A DNA stretch of 64,000 nucleotides from Gallibacterium genomosp. 3 (GTDB lineage Bacteria > Pseudomonadota > Gammaproteobacteria > Enterobacterales > Pasteurellaceae). Positions 60,485 through 64,000 of the stretch are shown here, piece by piece. The translations under genes and the position numbers were made by a program. The stretch is from contig NZ_JTJR01000009.1 of NCBI RefSeq assembly GCF_001678475.1, positions 47,580 through 111,579 of the forward strand, given 5' to 3'. A model generated the notes under the pieces. The model did no database searches. It was not told the DNA's origin and saw nothing but the letters and a program-made list of their open reading frames with translations. Position 1 is the first letter of the stretch; the number at the start of each line of letters is the position of its first letter.

Positions 60485-62539
60485 ATGAAATTATCCCTTT
60501 CCACATTAGCTCTGTGCATCTCAACTATTCTTGCAAATCAGGCAATCGCAAAAACAATCACTAATGAATCAACAACCTTAGATGATATTGTCGTCACTGC
60601 ATCTGGTTCAACGCACAGTTATCAAGATGCACCTGCTAGTATTAGTGTGATCAATAGTAAAACATTAGAAAAGCAACCTGTTGCTAATCTGATTGATGCC
60701 GTGAAATATGTACCTGGTGTAAATATCTCTGGTAGTGATATCAATAAAGAAGATATTTCTATTCGTGGGTTACCGGGGGATTACACCCTTATTCTTGTCA
60801 ATGGTCGTCGTCAAAATACCCGAGAAGCGCGTCCAAATGGTAATGGTGGTTTTGAGGCTAGTTTAATGCCTCCAGTTAGTGCCATTCAACGCATTGAAGT
60901 AATTCGCGGCCCAATGTCATCATTATATGGATCAGATGCTATGGGTGGCGTTATCAATATTATTACAAAAGAAAATTATGACAAATGGGAAAGCAGCCTT
61001 TCTTTAGGTGGTATTGCTCGCCAAGGTGATAATGGTGAGGAAGGATTAGGCAGCTTCTTTATTTCCGGTCCATTAATTGCTAATAAATTAGCTTTGCAAC
61101 TTTATGGTAATACTCAATTACGTCAACAAGATCAAATTGTAGGCGGTTCTAACAAGTTAAAAAATGGCGCATTAACCAGTAAATTGATCTTTACACCAAA
61201 TGATAAACATAAATTTGAATTTGAAGCAGGTCGTAATCGTCAAGAAAAAACAGCTACGCCTGGTGAATCACTCGCTGCAACGACTAATCGTGGTGGCTCA
61301 ATTACGAAAAACGTAGAATCTATTACTAAATTTTCACGCAATCATTGGTCAGTAAGTCATTATGGTGATTGGGGCAAACTTACCTCTGAAATTAGCCTAT
61401 ATCAAGAAATTGCTAAACGTGAGATCTGGTCCGGTAAAACTAAAAATTATGATTCTCGTCGCCCAGAAATTACCAATACTGTGTTCGACGCAAAATTTAT
61501 GTTACCACTTGATTCCCATTTCTTTATCTTTGGTGGTCAATATCAACACGCTCAATTAGAAGATGATTCAGTTACTAAAGTCATCAATAAAAAAGCCAAA
61601 TTACAGCAACTTACAGAAAGTGTGACACAAAAAGCACTCTTTTTAGAAGACGAAATCAGTTTAACTAAAGACCTGTTGCTTACTTTAGGCGCTAGAATGG
61701 ATCATCACGAAAAATATGGTACACATTGGAATCCTCGTGCCTATCTCGTTTACCATCTAAATAATGAATGGACGTTGAAAGGTGGCATTGCAAAAGCCTT
61801 TAAAGCACCAAGTATCCGCGAAATTAGTCCGAATTATATTGCGTCAACCCAAAGTGGTGCTGGAGTAATTTATGGTAACCCTGATCTCAAACCTGAAACT
61901 AGTGTCAATCAAGAAATTGGTATTGAATACAGTGGAGCAAACGGACTTAAAACTTCACTAACCTTATTCAATACAGACTTTAAAAACAAACTTATTAGCT
62001 ATCAATTAAAGGGGCAAACAGATCCTGTTACTGGTGGAAACCTCTTTACTTATGAGAATGTGGGTCAAGCCAACATAAAAGGTATTGAATTTTCCTCTTT
62101 TATCCCATTCAATTCAGCTTGGAATCTAGAACTTAACTACACCTATCAACACTCAAAACGTAAAGAAGATAAATTACCTAATGCTCAATTTTCTTATGAT
62201 GGCTATCCTTTAGTGAATACCCCAAAACATTCAGCTAATGCTAAATTAAATTGGCAAATTGATGATCAATGGGATTCTTATCTTCGTTATAACTATGTAG
62301 GTAAACGTATTTGGGCAAATCAACGCACCGGATATAGTAAAGGTCCAGCTCGTTATGCTGATGCTTATAGTACCGTTGATGTTGGCATCAATTATCAATT
62401 CAGCAAAGATGTTTTATTTAGCTTTGCGGTATTAAATGTAGGTAATACCCGTGGTGAAGCTATTAATGCTGACAATGGTGGTAACTGGTCTGTGGTTGAT
62501 GGTCGCCGTTATTGGGCAAATATGACGGTATCCTTCTAA
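60485..62539 (+). CDS. TonB-dependent catecholate siderophore receptor (FepA/IroN/BfrA-like)
   Basis: 684 residues. Signal peptide 1-22 (QAIA-KT); TonB box LDDIVVTAS near 32-40; plug domain to about 160 with PVANLIDAVKYVPGVNISGSDI, ISIRGLPGDYTLILVNGRRQ and IQRIEVIRGPMSSLYGSDAMGGVINIITK; then a 22-strand barrel ending in the aromatic MTVSF. The long plug and the GSDAMGGVINIITK block are those of ferric enterobactin-type receptors. Exact ligand cannot be told. AAGGAG precedes the ATG. It overlaps the esterase by one base and is under a Fur box. No siderophore synthesis or ABC import gene is in the window. Confidence 0.88.
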   Translation: MKLSLSTLALCISTILANQAIAKTITNESTTLDDIVVTASGSTHSYQDAPASISVINSKTLEKQPVANLIDAVKYVPGVNISGSDINKEDISIRGLPGDYTLILVNGRRQNTREARPNGNGGFEASLMPPVSAIQRIEVIRGPMSSLYGSDAMGGVINIITKENYDKWESSLSLGGIARQGDNGEEGLGSFFISGPLIANKLALQLYGNTQLRQQDQIVGGSNKLKNGALTSKLIFTPNDKHKFEFEAGRNRQEKTATPGESLAATTNRGGSITKNVESITKFSRNHWSVSHYGDWGKLTSEISLYQEIAKREIWSGKTKNYDSRRPEITNTVFDAKFMLPLDSHFFIFGGQYQHAQLEDDSVTKVINKKAKLQQLTESVTQKALFLEDEISLTKDLLLTLGARMDHHEKYGTHWNPRAYLVYHLNNEWTLKGGIAKAFKAPSIREISPNYIASTQSGAGVIYGNPDLKPETSVNQEIGIEYSGANGLKTSLTLFNTDFKNKLISYQLKGQTDPVTGGNLFTYENVGQANIKGIEFSSFIPFNSAWNLELNYTYQHSKRKEDKLPNAQFSYDGYPLVNTPKHSANAKLNWQIDDQWDSYLRYNYVGKRIWANQRTGYSKGPARYADAYSTVDVGINYQFSKDVLFSFAVLNVGNTRGEAINADNGGNWSVVDGRRYWANMTVSF

Positions 62540-63432
62540 TGACATTACTGATTAAAACCTTGCTTTACTGCCAATCTGGGGTAAAGCAATTTATCTGCAA
62601 TCATCGCCAATCTTTATGGATTGGCGTTTTATCTATTTTTTGTTTACCTTGTTTCGCAAAAACTATGCCTATTCAAACCATAAATCATTTAACTCATTAT
62701 TTTACTTTTTCTCAGCAAGATTTTACTTATCAACAAAAGCAATATCGTTTATTTATTGCTGTACCAAAACTCAAATACAATCATCGCTTACTGTTATTAC
62801 TAGATGGCAATGCACATTTTCCAATCGCATTGTCAAAAATAGATACGTCCAAATCATTACCTTTAATTGTAGGCATTGGCTATATTACCGACAGGGAATA
62901 TGCTGTTGCTGAACGAACTCGTGATTATACTTTCCCTGCTAAAGGAGATGAATTTGCTAAAGGTGGGCAGGCTGGTGAATTTCTACAATTTATTGCTACT
63001 CAAGTGATTCCATTTATTGAACAACACTATCAGATCACCCAGAAACTCTTTTTTGGACATTCATTTGGTGGTCTGTTTGGTTTATATACCCTTTTCAACA
63101 AACCAGCACTTTTTGATGACTATGTACTAGCAAGTCCTTCTTTATGGTGGGGAAATGGAGCGATTTTGCAATATTGGTCCGAAACAACCGACAAGCCTCA
63201 CTCTATTACCTTAACCATTAGTGAATATGAACAAAATCCTACTGCCGATCCAAATATTGATCCTGCTAGGCTTGCTCGAATCCAACAACGTCGCCAACAC
63301 TTAAAAATTGAAACGTTATATCACCAATTTTTATCTAAACATTGGCCAACACAATTTACTGTTATTCCGAAAACAAACCATGGTAGCTCTATTCCTTTTG
63401 CATTAGAAATTGCGGTTAAAAAAGCACAATAA
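62539..63432 (+). CDS. Periplasmic IroE/Fes-type siderophore esterase
   Basis: 297 residues from ATG 62539, which overlaps the receptor stop as TAATG. A longer reading from 62512 lies within the receptor gene. Residues about 22-42 are a hydrophobic, signal-like segment ending PCFA-KT. The alpha/beta hydrolase core has RLLLLLDGNAHFP, a nucleophile elbow GHSFGG with the catalytic Ser, LASPSLWWG, and a catalytic His in TNHGSSIP. IroE cuts linear enterobactin or salmochelin trilactones in the periplasm to release iron or help uptake. Coupling to the receptor gene supports this role. Confidence 0.85.
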   Translation: MTLLIKTLLYCQSGVKQFICNHRQSLWIGVLSIFCLPCFAKTMPIQTINHLTHYFTFSQQDFTYQQKQYRLFIAVPKLKYNHRLLLLLDGNAHFPIALSKIDTSKSLPLIVGIGYITDREYAVAERTRDYTFPAKGDEFAKGGQAGEFLQFIATQVIPFIEQHYQITQKLFFGHSFGGLFGLYTLFNKPALFDDYVLASPSLWWGNGAILQYWSETTDKPHSITLTISEYEQNPTADPNIDPARLARIQQRRQHLKIETLYHQFLSKHWPTQFTVIPKTNHGSSIPFALEIAVKKAQ

Positions 63433-63496
63433 AAAAACAGGTATAGTAGAAAAATTATTGCTGATCTGTCAAAAACTATGCCAAGTGGACAAAATT

Positions 63497-63531
63497 GTTG
63501 CTAATGTTTATTTTCTTTAAACATTAGCAAC
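63497..63531. terminator. Perfect hairpin at the end of the transposase remnant
   Basis: GTTGCTAATGTTT (63497-63509) pairs with AAACATTAGCAAC (63519-63531). On the plus strand it is followed by TCTTTTTATTT and could end the receptor-esterase transcript. On the minus strand it contains the stop codon of the transposase. Confidence 0.7.
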
Positions 63532-64000
63532 TCTTTTTATTTAAAAAATCTTGTATAAACAATATCTTACGCCTTTTCGTTAAGCCATTATGATTATTTA
63601 ATTTTCTCTTAAGTTCACTAAATAATCCTTCTAAACGATTTGTCGTCTTTTCTATATTTAATTCAGAATGAGTCTCATAGGTAAAAATAAAATCCATATA
63701 ACGCTTTAAACTGGCATAAGCGCCGCTTACATTACGATGTTTATAAGGAAAATAATCTTTTTCATTGGCTTTATCACGCCTCTCTTTTAAAAACGTTTGA
63801 TGTTTTATAAACCAATAATGTCATCGTCGATAAAATTCATTTTTTGAGCTTTGCGTGAGTGTTTTTATAATGAGTTTTAATTCTTTACCGGCTTGTGATT
63901 GATGCTTTTTCCTTAATTTTCTCATCACAATGGCTATCATATGAAATTGACACATCTGTATTAGGGTATTAAATAAAACCCTCATCAATCCTCTTTTACC
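63524..64000 (-). pseudogene. Insertion-sequence transposase fragment with in-frame stop, cut by window edge
   Basis: On the minus strand one continuous frame runs from the window edge to TAA at 63526-63524, broken only by TGA at 63823-63821. Before the TGA are 59 residues including LIQMCQFHMIAIVMRKLRKK, a DDE-transposase segment; after it are 98 residues with YASLKRYMDFIFTYE and TTNRLEGLFSELKRKLNNH, the C-terminal part with the catalytic Glu. The TGA sits in FYRR-stop-HYWFIKH, where related transposases usually have Trp, so a single TGG to TGA change explains it. The family looks like the IS group that carries N-T-T-N-x-x-E-G; exact family not assigned. The 5' part lies outside the window. 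Confidence 0.8.

Noticed and set aside
63821..63823. TGA in the transposase as a selenocysteine codon
   Set aside because: Transposases do not use selenocysteine and the aligned residue is expected to be Trp; a nonsense mutation is simpler.

Overview
This 64 kb window is a stretch of a Pasteurellaceae chromosome (Gammaproteobacteria). The evidence is the AT-rich, densely packed coding, the E. coli/Haemophilus-like versions of nearly every housekeeping gene, a fused sialic acid TRAP permease (SiaQM), a triheme quinol-peroxidase-type cytochrome, and typical family gene pairs (lpxL/hldE, aroF-tyrA, secG-tRNA-Leu, hemCDXY/cyaA, glnK-amtB). I do not assign a genus. I saw no enrichment of the classic Pasteurellaceae uptake signal cores, and an intact hemC-hemD pair argues against a haem-requiring H. 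influenzae-like lifestyle.

Layout. 0-10 kb: an rnm fragment, zapC, an SLC13 permease, pyrD, pepN, purEK and aspC. 10-23 kb: a YcgN-type protein, ppc, a PadR regulator, a DNA-mimic protein, a small secreted DUF4822-like protein, kdsDC, the RNase P RNA, cdd, fbp, lpxL, hldE and xthA. 23-33 kb: a GlxA-type regulator divergent from a periplasmic metallo-beta-lactamase-fold enzyme, then sppA-degS-dgt, a nitroreductase, aroF-tyrA behind two TyrR-like boxes, and secG with tRNA-Leu(GAG). 33-46 kb: a triheme peroxidase, hexose-6-phosphate mutarotase, yoaA-tsaB, the haem operon hemCDXY and cyaA. 46-58.8 kb: narP, a secreted chalcone-isomerase-like protein, a DUF488 protein, ompW behind an FNR box, bioD, lysC under a lysine riboswitch, siaP-siaT, an MFS exporter, a MOSC protein and glnK-amtB.

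58.9-64 kb is the accessory end. It holds a seven-repeat type I-F CRISPR array with no cas genes in the window, a YbjN-like protein of possible foreign origin, a Fur-controlled siderophore receptor translationally coupled to an IroE-type esterase, and an insertion-sequence transposase broken by an in-frame TGA. The receptor-esterase pair comes without siderophore synthesis genes, which suggests use of siderophores made by other bacteria.

Regulatory sites read from the sequence connect these genes to host and anaerobic life: FNR-type boxes before ompW and the peroxidase, CRP-like sites before fbp and siaP, TyrR boxes before aroF, a Fur box before the receptor, and a terminator between siaP and siaT that should make more binding protein than permease. 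No clearly new multi-gene system was found. The least explained items are the orphan CRISPR array with its neighbour, the DUF4822-like and chalcone-isomerase-like secreted proteins, and the GlxA/MBL divergent pair.
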